Below, piece by piece: positions 47,701-58,633 of a DNA stretch of 64,000 bases. The stretch covers positions 311,516,250 to 311,580,249 of the forward strand of contig CATIUR010000001.1 of the NCBI GenBank assembly GCA_949592205.1, written 5' to 3'. Each line of letters opens with the position of its first letter. Positions within the stretch are counted from its first letter, which is position 1. The stretch is from Helichrysum umbraculigerum (taxonomy: Eukaryota > Streptophyta > Magnoliopsida > Asterales > Asteraceae). The notes beneath the pieces were generated by a model, which was not told where the DNA came from, did not search any database, and worked only from the letters and a program-made list of their open reading frames with translations. A program made the translations under genes and the position numbers.

Positions 47701-49141
47701 ACACCTTGCCCAACTCGAAGCCCTGAAACCCGATAACTTCCAAAACGAGGCCTTGCGGGGCATGGATAAACAATTCAAGATCAGACCCAACGGAGTTAAG
47801 TATTTCTCTAACCGAATCTGGTTGCCTAATTTCGGGAACCTTCGGGACTTGGTGATGGATGAAGCTCACAAGTCCAAATATTCTATCCACCCGGGATCCG
47901 ACAAAATGTATCACGGCATCAAGGAGTTTTACTAGTGGCCGAATATGAAAGCTGACATTTCTTTGTACATCAGCAAATGCTTAACTTGTTCCAAGGTCAA
48001 GGCCGAGCACCAAAGACCTTTTGGATTGCTCCAACAACCTGAAATTCCTCAATGGAAATGGGAGCAAATTACCATGGATTTCATAACCAAACTACCTAAA
48101 TCGGCGAGCGGTTGCGATACCATTTGGGTGATCGTCGATCGTCTCACCAAATCGGCTCATTTCTTGGCAATCAGAGAAACCGACAAAATGGAACGCCTTA
48201 CACAAATTTACATCAAAGAAATCGTTTGCCAACATGGTGTCCCTCTCTCAATTATCTCTGACAGGGATGCCCGTTTCACATCTCGCTTCTGGCAATCACT
48301 CCAAAAATCACTGGGTACCCGTCTCGATATGAGTACTGCGTACCATCCTCAGACCGATGGCCAGAGCGAACGAACTATTCAGACACTGGAAGACATGCTA
48401 CGAGCCTGCGTAGTGGATTCCGGCACAAATTGGGAAAGACACCTATCGTTGTGCGAGTTCTCGTACAACAACAGCTATCACACCAGCATTAAAGCTGCAC
48501 CTTTTGAGGCACTGTACGGTCGTAAGTGCCGATCACCTATCTGTTGGACTGAAGTGGGAGAGAGTCAACTCACTGGTCCTGAACTCATACATGAAACCAC
48601 AGAGAAAATCGTTGAAATCCAAAACCGACTCAAAGCCGCGCGTGATCGTCAGAAAAGCTATGCTGACGTGAGACGCAAGCCACTCGAGTTCCAAGTTGGG
48701 GATTGAGTACTCTTAAAAGTATCGCCTTGGAAAGGCGTAATCCGATTCGGCAAACGCGGAAAATTAAACCCCAGGTACATTGGACCTTTTGAGATCCTCG
48801 AGAAGATAGGTCCAGTGGCATACCGATTGCAGCTGCCCTCTGAACTCAGCAGCGTGCACCCTACCTTTCACATTTCTAACTTAAAGAAATGTTTGTCTGA
48901 CGAGACACTTATTATCCCCCTTGACGAGATTCGCATAGATGACAAACTACATTTCGTTGAGGAACATGTCGAAATTATGGACCGTGAGGTCAAACAACTG
49001 AAACAAAGTCGTATTCCAATCGTCAAAGTCAGGTGGAATTCGCGGCGCGGTCCGGAATTCACTTGGGAACGGGAAGACCAAATACGACTCAAGTATCCCC
49101 ACTTATTCACCGATTCTGCCCCTAACGCGACTTCGACTTAA
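44711..49141 (+). pseudogene. gag-pol: C gag-pol polyprotein, one frame with three nonsense codons
   Basis: Start set at MPPRR (44711); an upstream ATG at 44663 adds 16 hydrophobic residues and is less likely. One frame of 1476 codons. Gag: a WWNTY-type core and two CCHC knuckles (CTNCKRFGHLANDC, CYGCGSPGHFQNNC; ~45570-45680). Protease: LFDTGADKSF at ~45847. RT: VIVFIDDILIYS at ~46845. RNase H: YCDAS at ~47295. Integrase: zinc-binding region ~47860-47990, catalytic motifs MDF (~48074), SDRD (~48258) and a QSER Glu (~48365). Chromodomain-like end PEFTWERED (~49050). Stops: TAG 47444-47446, TAG 47933-47935, TGA 48704-48706. No frameshift. RNase H C-terminus, integrase and chromodomain would be lost without readthrough. 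Confidence 0.94.
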
Positions 49142-49175
49142 ATTTCGGGACGAAATTCTTTTAACAGGGGGAGAA
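49141..49175 (+). promoter_or_regulatory. C stem-loop and polypurine tract
   Basis: AATTTCG and CGAAATT pair around GGA (49141-49157), overlapping the last base of the stop codon. The purine run agggggagaa (49166-49175) ends at the 3' LTR. Confidence 0.85.
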
Positions 49176-51485
49176 TGTAACAACCGGCAAATTAGGACTA
49201 GAATTAGTGCCTTATTCTTCGTTAATACATGTAATTAGTTCTGTGTTAGGCTAATTTATGTATCGAATTATATGTATTGATAAATATATATGAAAATGCG
49301 ATTTGGTTAAATCGTACGCACTCTAAATCGAAAGTATTTCGATTCAATTTAATACGGACGTTGGTGACCAATTTTATTAAATAACATTGTTATGTCAAAA
49401 ATATTATTATGATAATATTTCGTATTCATTTATATCGTACAAACAAAACGTACACAAGTTTAGATATTAAAACGCGCAAATTAAATAAACAAACTTACCT
49501 TTTTATGATTCAAATATGAAGTGATTAGAAAAATATTTAAATAAAATATCGCAAATAATTTGTATTTTAGAACGTACCATTTAATATTTAAAATAATTAT
49601 TTAACGTTTAAACGACGGGGTAAACGAACACTGCGCGAGGCGCAGTGCGCAGACTGAAAATGGTGGAGGATTTAACCTCCTACCATTTCCTTTTCTTTCT
49701 TCATTTCTAAATTCCATTCTCTCTCTCTCTTTCTTTTACTTTCAATCACCAACCCACATTCATCACCAAAATCGTAAAATAACACCACAAAACATCGCCG
49801 AACCATACCACTCGTTTAGAGAAAAGTGACCACGACAACACGATCTACATTCCTATCTTCTCGGATTTTTCATCCGACATTTTGTAAGTTTCCGACAAAT
49901 CCCGACATCTCTCGTTTTTGATCATTTTTACTAGTTTATGGTTTAAATAGGCTTATTATGTTCATATAAGGGTTGGGTAAAAGATTTGGACCGAACGGAA
50001 ACCGGAAAACTCATTTTCGGCACATTTTCCGGCCAACAGACCGCTACGTCGCACCTGGCCAGGGGCCTCTGCGACGTCGCGACCTACGTCGCACAAAAAC
50101 CTCAACGTCGCACTAGCGACGCAGCCTATTACGTCGCATTAACTTGCGGACGTCGCACGTAGCGACGTAGACTTTAACGTCGCAAACCGAACCAACGTCG
50201 CATTAGCGACGTCGCCCCTACGTCGCATTGATTTGCGAAGGTCGCATCATGCGACGTACCTGCCTACGTCGCACCTTACGTCGCTTGCAACGTCGCACAA
50301 ACCAGAACCTTGAAAACTCACATTTTCACTAAGTGTCGAACCTTTACAACCTCAAATCCTTATACGATACGACCTAACAATCATAATAAAACATACTTTC
50401 CTATTACAATTACTTTAATTTGCGTATTGAATGATAAACTTTAATTATAACAAATCACCAACGGGCCGTATACTTTGTTACAAACGCGAACAAACCAACA
50501 TTTAAACACAACGGGTTATATGAACAACTAGCCTAGATGGTCTTGCGAGACATCTACTTACTTAACCTTACGTGTTTAGGCACTAGAAGGTCACGGGTTC
50601 GGAGAACCTACTTGCTTTACTACTACTTGCTATTTACCACTGCTTGACTCAGGTGAGTCTTACGGCCCCACTTTTACTGTTTTAACTTATTAGGGGAGAT
50701 ACATGCTACTGATTTTTCTTGAACACAAGTACTAAACTGTTTACTATACCAAACGGAATTGCATGAGTTACTTACTATTTACTGAAGTCTCTCCATCATA
50801 TATCGTTAGTTATGTACTTAAGCGCGAACAGTAGTTAATGGATCCATTAGGGAAATGACCCTCCCCGCCCGGGGTAGTAGCGCTACCACGAACCGTTATG
50901 TATAAACGGGCGACTATTATTTCGTTACTTATGCTTGCTCAATTTCGAGCATGTCACGGGAGCAACTGATTATTTACGGGTTAAGCTTCGATTGTGAGCC
51001 TCATGGCAACGGTATAACTTGATTACTTTACTTTTGCGAGATTTGCAAATACTTGATATATGCCTACGGGCACTACTGATGAAATCTTGTGTTCAAACTG
51101 ATTATTTACTGATAAACCTGTGAGATTCACCAACCTTTTGGTTGACCCTCTTAGCATGTATTCTCAGGTACACTTACGGAGGAGGAGAAACTCCAGGATT
51201 ACTAGCTAGAGTCGCATGATTTCCAAACTGCATTTAACGGAGATTATTTGGCATTATCTTTTGTAACTATGGTTATGTAATAGAATCTCCCGCCACATAC
51301 GCGGACTCTAGGCTTACATATGTTTGTAAAGAAAACTATATGTTTTCAAACGATTTAATTATGAAATGTAATTATTTTACAAAACGTCTCATTTAGAGGT
51401 CGTTTGCTGTATATCTTGTGCTTTGTATATTGATTAGTAACACCCAAGTATGCTTCCGCAAATCACTAAATTTGGGGGTGTTACA
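49176..51485 (+). repeat. C 3' LTR
   Basis: 2310 bp, about 99% identical to the 5' LTR by eye, ending tgggggtgttaca before the target duplication ctgaa. Confidence 0.94.
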
Positions 51486-51608
51486 CTGAATCTGTGGACC
51501 ACCTAACCTCTCTGCTGCCACGACTGAATCTACACCAAGATTAGTGTAGTATCTACTATGTAAACCAACTAGCTAACTTTTGTAAACCCTAGTAATTCGA
51601 CCGGGTGT
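51486..51608 (+). pseudogene. B accessory ORF, last part, and following leader
   Basis: After the repeated ctgaa, B's frame continues for 17 codons from 51491 to the stop TAG at 51542-51544, ending with the same kind of tail as C's copy. The next ~60 bases match the spacer after C's accessory ORF up to gggtgtaacaa. Everything expected next (gag-pol, 3' LTR) is missing. Confidence 0.85.
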
Positions 51609-51636
51609 AACAAGCAACGTCTAAGTGTGGGATACT
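51609..51636 (+). other. Recombination junction and Athila-like internal 3' fragment
   Basis: At aacaa (51609-51613) the sequence switches from B leader to the last ~23 bases of an Athila-like internal region (gcaacgtctaagtgtgggat), the same sequence that precedes D's 3' LTR at 60820-60842. This implies an upstream Athila-like internal region was deleted. Confidence 0.82.
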
Positions 51637-54120
51637 TGATGTGACATAAAAAGTCATGTTTTTAGGCACATTATTCTGCACTTATTGGAATTATATTTGG
51701 TGAAATCATCTTAAAACATCTATTATTTACTTGAAATCACAAAGTAGTATAATTATAGGCATTGTTGTTAAAATCACCAAAAACATCCGTTTATCACTCA
51801 AAACGAGGCAAATAATGTCACCTTAAATACCCCCTTCTTAATGGACTTATGGAATTGGATCTTAATTCATATTTTATGATTTCATAGGGAAATCCAAGAC
51901 CGGAGGTGAAAGAATCAGAAGAAACGGATGAAAGACGGATAAGATGTGCAGTCTGGAATCTCGCCGATCGCCATCCGGAACATGCAAAAGTCAAACACCT
52001 CCAAATTTGACAAACTTAGTGTCATTAGAAGCATAACGGAAAAACGAATCCAACTGCGCAAGAATCTTGCCAAACGAACTCCAAACGAAGAAGATACGGT
52101 CGAACCAAGCAACCGAGAAATCAACGGAGGCCAAATGGAGCACCAACCCCCACCCCCTATACACCTAGGTACCGTAGGGTGCAGTATACGGGGGTGTTTG
52201 CCTTGATGGGTGCCGTTTGACCCCCCCTTGGTCCGCTTGCCCTGTATGCTACTTTGATGCTTGTATTTGGTGCTTCAAGACTTGTACCAAAGCTTTCATC
52301 CTTCCCCTATAAATACCAAGCCTAAAACCTCATTTGAACACACCCCACACCGAATTTTCTCTCATTTCTCTCTCTCTAAAAACTTCTCTCTAGAATAGTA
52401 TAGATTCTCTCTCTAACACTTCTCTAAGGAGTTAGAGGAGAATTAATAGGGTAGCTTTTGTAATATAGTTGGAATTCTTGGAGGATCTCCTTTGTAATAT
52501 TGTTCGGAATATTTCGGAGCTCTGTCCGTGTAATCTTTCAACCGCTATTCAATCTACGCATTACTTTCGGTTAATTCTATCCTTATCTTTCATAATGTTA
52601 CATGCTATTATTATGTTTGATTTAGGATACATTGCCATGATTAGTGAGTAGATTAGCTATTGTGTTTGTTATGATGTAGTTAGCTTGTTAATATTTGGGG
52701 TGATGCTACTTTAAATACAATTGGGATAACATCGTTATGAAACAACGGAGGTAACGTTATACGACTTTCATTTGTATAGCACCGGAAACATCACGAATGT
52801 GTGTAGTACGGAACGTGGAAGCTATGAAAGTCGTGGGCACAATTCGTTGTGGAATAATGATCCCACTTGTTAAATATTGAAAACCGGTGTACTGTTAGCT
52901 ATACATTTATGATTTTAAACTAAACTATCGCCTTTCCTCCAATAAACATGGTTAGAACCTTTATGTCAAGGAGTCGCAAACCTTACTTAAACGGTCACTA
53001 CCTATCTATGTTTTCTTAAAATAACATGGTCTGATTTTGAAGCAATGGAAATATTGTCTGCCTATCGTATAGTACACTGTGAATTAATAAGGGATTTATT
53101 GGTTTGGGATTACTAAGTGAACGGGTTGTTTAGCTATCATAAATGGTTTTACTGTAATACAAATTTAGAAAAAAATAGTTCAGATGGCTGTAAAGTATGT
53201 AATCCAGTTAAAGCCCTAATACGACTGAGTATCCGGTATAACGTTGGAAACACCTCTGGTGAAGTACAAATACGTGGAAACCTTGGAAAGGTCGAAGGCT
53301 GTATACTGTATTATATCCTGGCATAGTCTGTGATCCAGGAAAGACCATAATACGGGTGAATACACAATGTAACCATGGAAAACTCCGTGGGTTGAAGACT
53401 GTATCACAGCCAAATATCTCTGAACTCAATCACAACCATTAATGTATATGATAGTCAGTCACCACCTGTCTTAAATCTTAAATGCCTCGCCTAGCTTAGA
53501 TATCTTTGTCTGTGTTAAGAAAGATCACTGGATAAATTGCGGACTGCCGCCTTATTCCTGCACCCCATCTGGAGGGTCACTTGGTCTCATCATAAGAGAC
53601 GGTGAGGAGGGTTTCAAGACAGTCCGATCTGATCAGAATCTTGACAGCCTAATACTCAGTGACATACCGATCGGTTTATCTGATCAGTAGGGTATTAGTG
53701 TTTACACCACAAGATATCTACGTGAACGCAAGACACAAATCTTAAAAGACATTTTCAAATATAAAACCCCAATACAGCATCACCCCACGTAAAAGCTAAC
53801 GAAGTCATAACAAACACAAGTTCCCTTATATTAATTCAACCTGCCGCTTTTATTTACTGCTTTAATTAGTTTTAATTTTAATTACGGACCTAAGTATTAA
53901 ACCCCCACTCAAAATTATTTTCAAACTATCGCTAATTTGAACTTTCATCTCGACAAGTCGTTTCACAATACGGTTAACTCTTTAGAACGACCCTAGGTCA
54001 TACTTCAGCTATACAGCTCTAGTAGAACTTAGGTCCCCAGCTAAATATAAATTTTAAAACTTCCATCGATGTGCTGCCATACGGTCGCGTTGACGACGCG
54101 TGACGGTTAGTGGCGCGTCA
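51637..54120 (+). repeat. D 5' LTR
   Basis: tgatgtgacataaaaag to tggcgcgtca. TATAAATA lies at 52308 with CT-rich sequence after it. Short open frames shared with the other LTR copies are not protein-conserved. Confidence 0.92.
52308..52315 (+). promoter_or_regulatory. TATA box of D 5' LTR
   Basis: TATAAATA, preceded by agctttcatccttccc, conserved in all D-family LTRs in the window. Confidence 0.68.
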
Positions 54121-54126
54121 AGTTTT

Positions 54127-54144
54127 TGGCGCCGCTACCGGGGA
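54127..54144 (+). promoter_or_regulatory. D primer binding site (Asp tRNA type)
   Basis: TGGCGCCGCTACCGGGGA, 6 bases after the LTR. It differs from A's by two bases and resembles the Asp-tRNA complement used by Athila elements. Confidence 0.82.
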
Positions 54145-54357
54145 AGTTAATCGTAAGATTCTGAGGCATCCCGACGAACTTTATCTTTAGTGATACCCGT
54201 AGATTAGATTTCTCTCTCGTAACCACCGAAAATTCTTTCCCACAATCCACAACGATATTCGACCCGATCATCCGGATCTGAACCTCTCATTTTCGTACCT
54301 GATCCTGAGTCGATTATCCGTACCATCCACAAAGAAAGATGTTCTCGTTTTCCACCA

Positions 54358-56640
54358 ATGGCCGCTCGTGTTACTCTCGCCGACAATACCAAACTATCCA
54401 TCGAAGGACGAGGAGGACCGATTAGCTATCCAGTGATCGACGGACCATCTTTCGAACTCAAATACCACATCGTCCAACTCATCAAGGACAACTGCCAATT
54501 CCACAGACTACCCCGTGAAGATCCTAACGCCCACATCAACAAATTCATTCAAATCTCCAACTCGTATAAGCAGAATGGGGTTGATCAGGACATAGTTCGC
54601 CTACACCTGTTCCCCTTTTCTCTCGCCTTACATGCTTTGAGCTGGTTTGAGGGACTTGACACCGGATCAATTACCTCATGGGAGGACATGGGAAACAAAT
54701 TCCTTACGAAATATTTCCCTCCGTCCAAACAAACTAAAGCCAAGAATGACATCGCAAACTTTTCACAAGCTCACGACGAGTCAATCTACTCAGCATGGGA
54801 GCGATTCAAGAGTTTGGTGAGGAGATGTCCCAACTACCAGATGACCAAAACCGATAAACTCTATACTTTCTATAATGGTCTCAATCCTATCCATCGCATC
54901 ACGCTTGACGCAGCTGCTCAAGGAAACCTCATGAAGTTAACCGACGATGAAGCATGGGCCTTAATCGAACACATGACGATGCATCACCACGACTGGAAGT
55001 CCGATGAGCAATCCTCATCCCTGCCTATTGCAAACATTGTGCAAGCTGAAGCAATCAAATCTCTGAGCGAGCAGATCGAAACTCTAACGAAGCAGATAGG
55101 AGAACTGAATAAGCAACCACAACAGGTTCATCAAGTTCAGGCTTGCCAGAACTGTGCCCATCATCTTACCAAGGAATATGCTGTGGAGTATGAAGATCCT
55201 ACTGACGGAACTGTCTACTATGCCCAATTCCCAACCAGACAACAAAATCCACCTGGCTTCACTAGAACTTCTCCGCTAAGAGCACGAGGAACCCAGTTTC
55301 CTCCACGGAACAATCAACCACCCAGGTTTCAGCCTCGATATCCGATGTACCCACAACAACCACAACTTCCATACAATCAACCACTTCCATTAACCGCCAC
55401 TGAGGATACCTAACCTGCTGAACCGGTGAAGACAATCGTCCCAGTCACGAGCACTGATGACAACCTGAACAAGTTTATCCAAGGGCAGAACGCTTTCAAT
55501 CAGAAGACGACGGCTAGACAAGATCAAACCGACCTATTCCTTCGAAATCAACTCTCGGTTCTCAAGAGCCTCGAGAATAAAATTGGTCAGTTAGCCCACC
55601 GTCTTGACACTCGACCCCAAGGATCGCTACCGAGCAATACTGTTCACAACCCCCACGTTGACGAGGCCAAGACTCTGAACTCTACGGATGACCAGAAGGC
55701 ACCGAGCCATTCTGAAGCTTCTTCTCCGATGAAGAACCCTACTCCTGTCCCGACGACAGTTGAGACCAAACCCGTACCTACTCCAATTCAGGAAGTTCGA
55801 GTCCCCTTCCCACATCGTATCGGAAAAAGATACAACGCTAAATCTTTCAAACTCGAAGGAAAATTCTTAGACATCGTGTCTAGAATCCCTTCCGGCTCCA
55901 AGTACATTCGACGCATGCTGGTTACTAAGGAAAAGGTACCCGAAGTACCTAAAATCTCTCTCAACGCCGAATGCGCTACCGTCATTCAGAATTCCCTTCA
56001 GAAAAAACTATGAGACACGGGCCGATTCACCTTGTCCTGCTCTATCTATCACTCTGGCATGATCCTTTCCTTGGCCGATCTCGGAGCAAGCATCAACCTC
56101 ATGCCCTACTCACTCTACTCCAGACTTGAATTAGGACCACTGCAACCCACTGGAATGAGCGTCCAGCTTGCCGATCAAACAATCCGATATCCTAGAGGCA
56201 TAGCTGAGAACGTCATGGAAAAGGTGGATAGGTTCTATTTCCCAACTGACTTCGTAGTGATGGATATTCAGGAAGACATCAATATACCCATTATCCTAGG
56301 AAGGCCTTTCATGAATACTGCTCGTGCTATTATTGATGTTTACTCGCAGACTATCAGCCTCAGAGCACATGGACAAACTGTTGCATTCAAAATCAACCAG
56401 GCTGATGAGCTTCTCGCAGAGAAAGCAGAGATATATGCCATCTCTATGGGCAGGATCACTTCAGACGATGACACTTCTGATTCAGAACCATCATATACCT
56501 ACGTACCAGATGAGCACACTTGCCTCATATCATCAACAGAAGAGTCAGAGTTAGAAGAAGAGAGTGAAGATTCCGATCCAGATGAGTCAGAACAAGAAGA
56601 AATTGAGGAAGAAGAAACTGAACCTGAACAAGAAAAAAAT
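54358..56640 (+). pseudogene. gag-pro: D gag-protease, two stops and a frameshift
   Basis: ATG at 54358 (MAARVTLADN). The gag core has LHALSWFEGL, KYFPPSKQTK and LDAAAQGN motifs (residues ~80-195), then a Pro/Gln-rich linker and an aspartic protease with DLGASINLMPYSL and PIILGRPFMNTARAIID. Stops are TAA at 55411-55413 and TGA at 56011-56013 (A keeps a Gly codon, GGA). The frame is then lost near 56630 in an A7 run. Gag lacks an obvious CCHC knuckle. This is the fullest gag of the family here; A has lost much of the N-terminus. Confidence 0.88.
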
Positions 56641-58443
56641 GGAGGAATCCGAAGAAGAAATGGAAGAAAACCCTGAAGAAGAAGAGGAGGGGTTATACCA
56701 ATCCACCCCACCGCATCACTGCTTACCTGATTCCAACTATCCGACAGAAGAAATCATGCAGATCGAGAACACTATTCCCCTGTCAGATAATGAATCAGAT
56801 GATGACCCACCTACTGATGAACCATATGTTGCAGGATTCGGCATAACTATGGAAAGGCTCATAGCCTCTGTCATGGACCTCTCTAAGCCTCTTATCTCAC
56901 CTTGACTCTACGCTCTATTAAATATAAAAAAAACCATTGCGTTAGCAAAACAACACCCAGAGCTTAGAGACAAACTCCTGATGAAGATCTCATCCTACAA
57001 AGCTTCCCGATTACCGGAGTTGCATTCAAGAGAGCATTCCCGAAGGATTCAAACCTTCGACGCATCTGCGCCACGAACCCTGTTCTAATTTGGAGGCACC
57101 TCTGAATCCAGCCGAGATACTGATTCTCAGGAGGAGAGAGACATAGAGATGCACTCTTCACAACCGATATCTCAAATCACCGATGACACCCAACCACCAT
57201 CTGATCATGTTGAGTTCCCTGATTCCCAGGACAGGGATTCTCTATTCATAGAGAGTGACGTAGATGATGTCGTCTACGCTGACATTCCAATAGATATCCG
57301 GTCTATCCATCTTCCTACGCCTCCAGCTAATCCACCTTCTCCCGAAATTCCGATTATCACCAACCATGAGGAGATGATAAGTGCTATCGAACACTTTGAA
57401 AACGACATACCTATGATGACTAGCATTATCCTCAACTCTACCAACGAGTACACTCCACGACAACATGCCCTGATCGAGGAAATCATAGCCGAATCTGAAG
57501 TCAACCAAGCTGAGAATTCCCAAGATTATAGATTCTTCCACAATCGTTTCAATGCCTTCGCCGAAGAACTCGCTACCCAGCTACTACAACAAAGCGCAAG
57601 ACCTACATCTGAAGAGCTGGAGTTCTTTGAAGAACAGAAGCGCATCTACAGGAAGATCTATGACACTCTGATCATAACCGCATTTCCATATTCTTGGGAG
57701 CAAAGTGAGTTTCTACACTCATTCCACGAGGAAATGTACCGTGCTACTGGGAACCCTGATGTAGGTGCTGATATTCGACTGATGAATAATCTTCAGGGAA
57801 TACTTAATTCTATGGCAAGGAACGACCACATTGAGGAGACTTCTCCTCACAGGTTCTACATAAACTGCACTATTGAGTTCCATGCTCACAAGATTGCTGA
57901 AGATCTTGAGTATGTGAGTTTCACTGAAGGTCGCGTGACATCCCTTCTTCAATCCCAGAAGGTTCGATGGTTAACATCGCGAACTTCCTCACTGATCGGA
58001 TCCAGGAGATCTTCGCTGAGGATAATCCGAATGAGCATCGGCAAATATTTCACTATGGTTTGCGTGAGATTTATGATATAGTATGCAACACCTTTAAAGA
58101 CTCAAATCTCACGTTCACCAGCTATCAAACAAAGCTTCTCCAGGATATTCATGATTCAATTCGATAAATAAGAGGGAACTCTGGCATAGCAAATCACGAC
58201 ACTCTACACCTCCAATTTCTCGGATTCATGGACTCATTCAGACAGAAGCACCCTCAGAGAGAGATGATTGAATCTGATGGTTTCTCTGTAGTTGATTCCC
58301 GCATACCTATATCCAGAACAATCAGGGATATCACGTGGGACCTTCTGCACATGAAAAGGGTTACTCAGCAACATCTTGAAAGTTTCCCTATCTTTTCAGG
58401 GAGGTTCCGAACATCGTTGAAATCATTTCTCGTCACTTTCTGA
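56400..58443 (+). pseudogene. D ORF2: acidic protein of unknown function, frameshifted
   Basis: Follows protease through a YAISMGRI segment and a Glu/Asp-rich stretch (56530-56700). A shifted frame has stops at 56903-56905 and near 57088, is open over 57149-57960 with ATGNPDVGADIRLM, and shifts again near 57960 into the frame ending at 58167. A last piece is 58228-58443. The order and many residues match A's ORF2 (32058-34073). No membrane segment or enzyme motif was recognised. It does not look like an envelope protein. Confidence 0.68.
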
Positions 58444-58527
58444 GGATCTATCCACGCAATCCCAGGGTTCCACTTCTGAGCACTTCCGACCCTGGAGGTT
58501 CCAGCACCAACTAGACTGAAGGAAGGC

Positions 58528-58633
58528 AAAGTCTGGCTCTCGACTCTAAAAGCAGCGCTTCTCGGGAGGCAACCCGTGAAATAAAGTCAGGCTCTCGACT
58601 TTAAAAGCAGCGCTTCTTGGGAGGCAACCCATG
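58528..58633 (+). ncRNA. D: duplicated stem-loop module
   Basis: Two 51-bp copies (58528-58578 and 58583-58633) of the module found once in A. Each has an AAGTC...GACT-type arm followed by a gcgcttct-gggaggcaaccc hairpin. The second hairpin is CGGG/CCCG in copy 1 and TGGG/CCCA in copy 2, a compensatory pair. Confidence 0.65.

Larger units (their letters stand above)
41288..51490 (+). mobile_element. Element C: near-complete Ty3/gypsy chromovirus (Tekay-like)
   Basis: LTRs of 2323 and 2310 bp, Met-type PBS, leader hairpin, accessory ORF, gag-pol frame, PPT, and a perfect target duplication ctgaa (41288-41292 and 51486-51490). By eye the LTRs differ at about 19 single bases plus one ~11-bp indel, so the insertion is recent. 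The pol order (PR-RT-RH-IN) and the C-terminal chromodomain-like end place it with Tekay-type chromoviruses. It is structurally complete but carries three nonsense codons. Confidence 0.95.
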
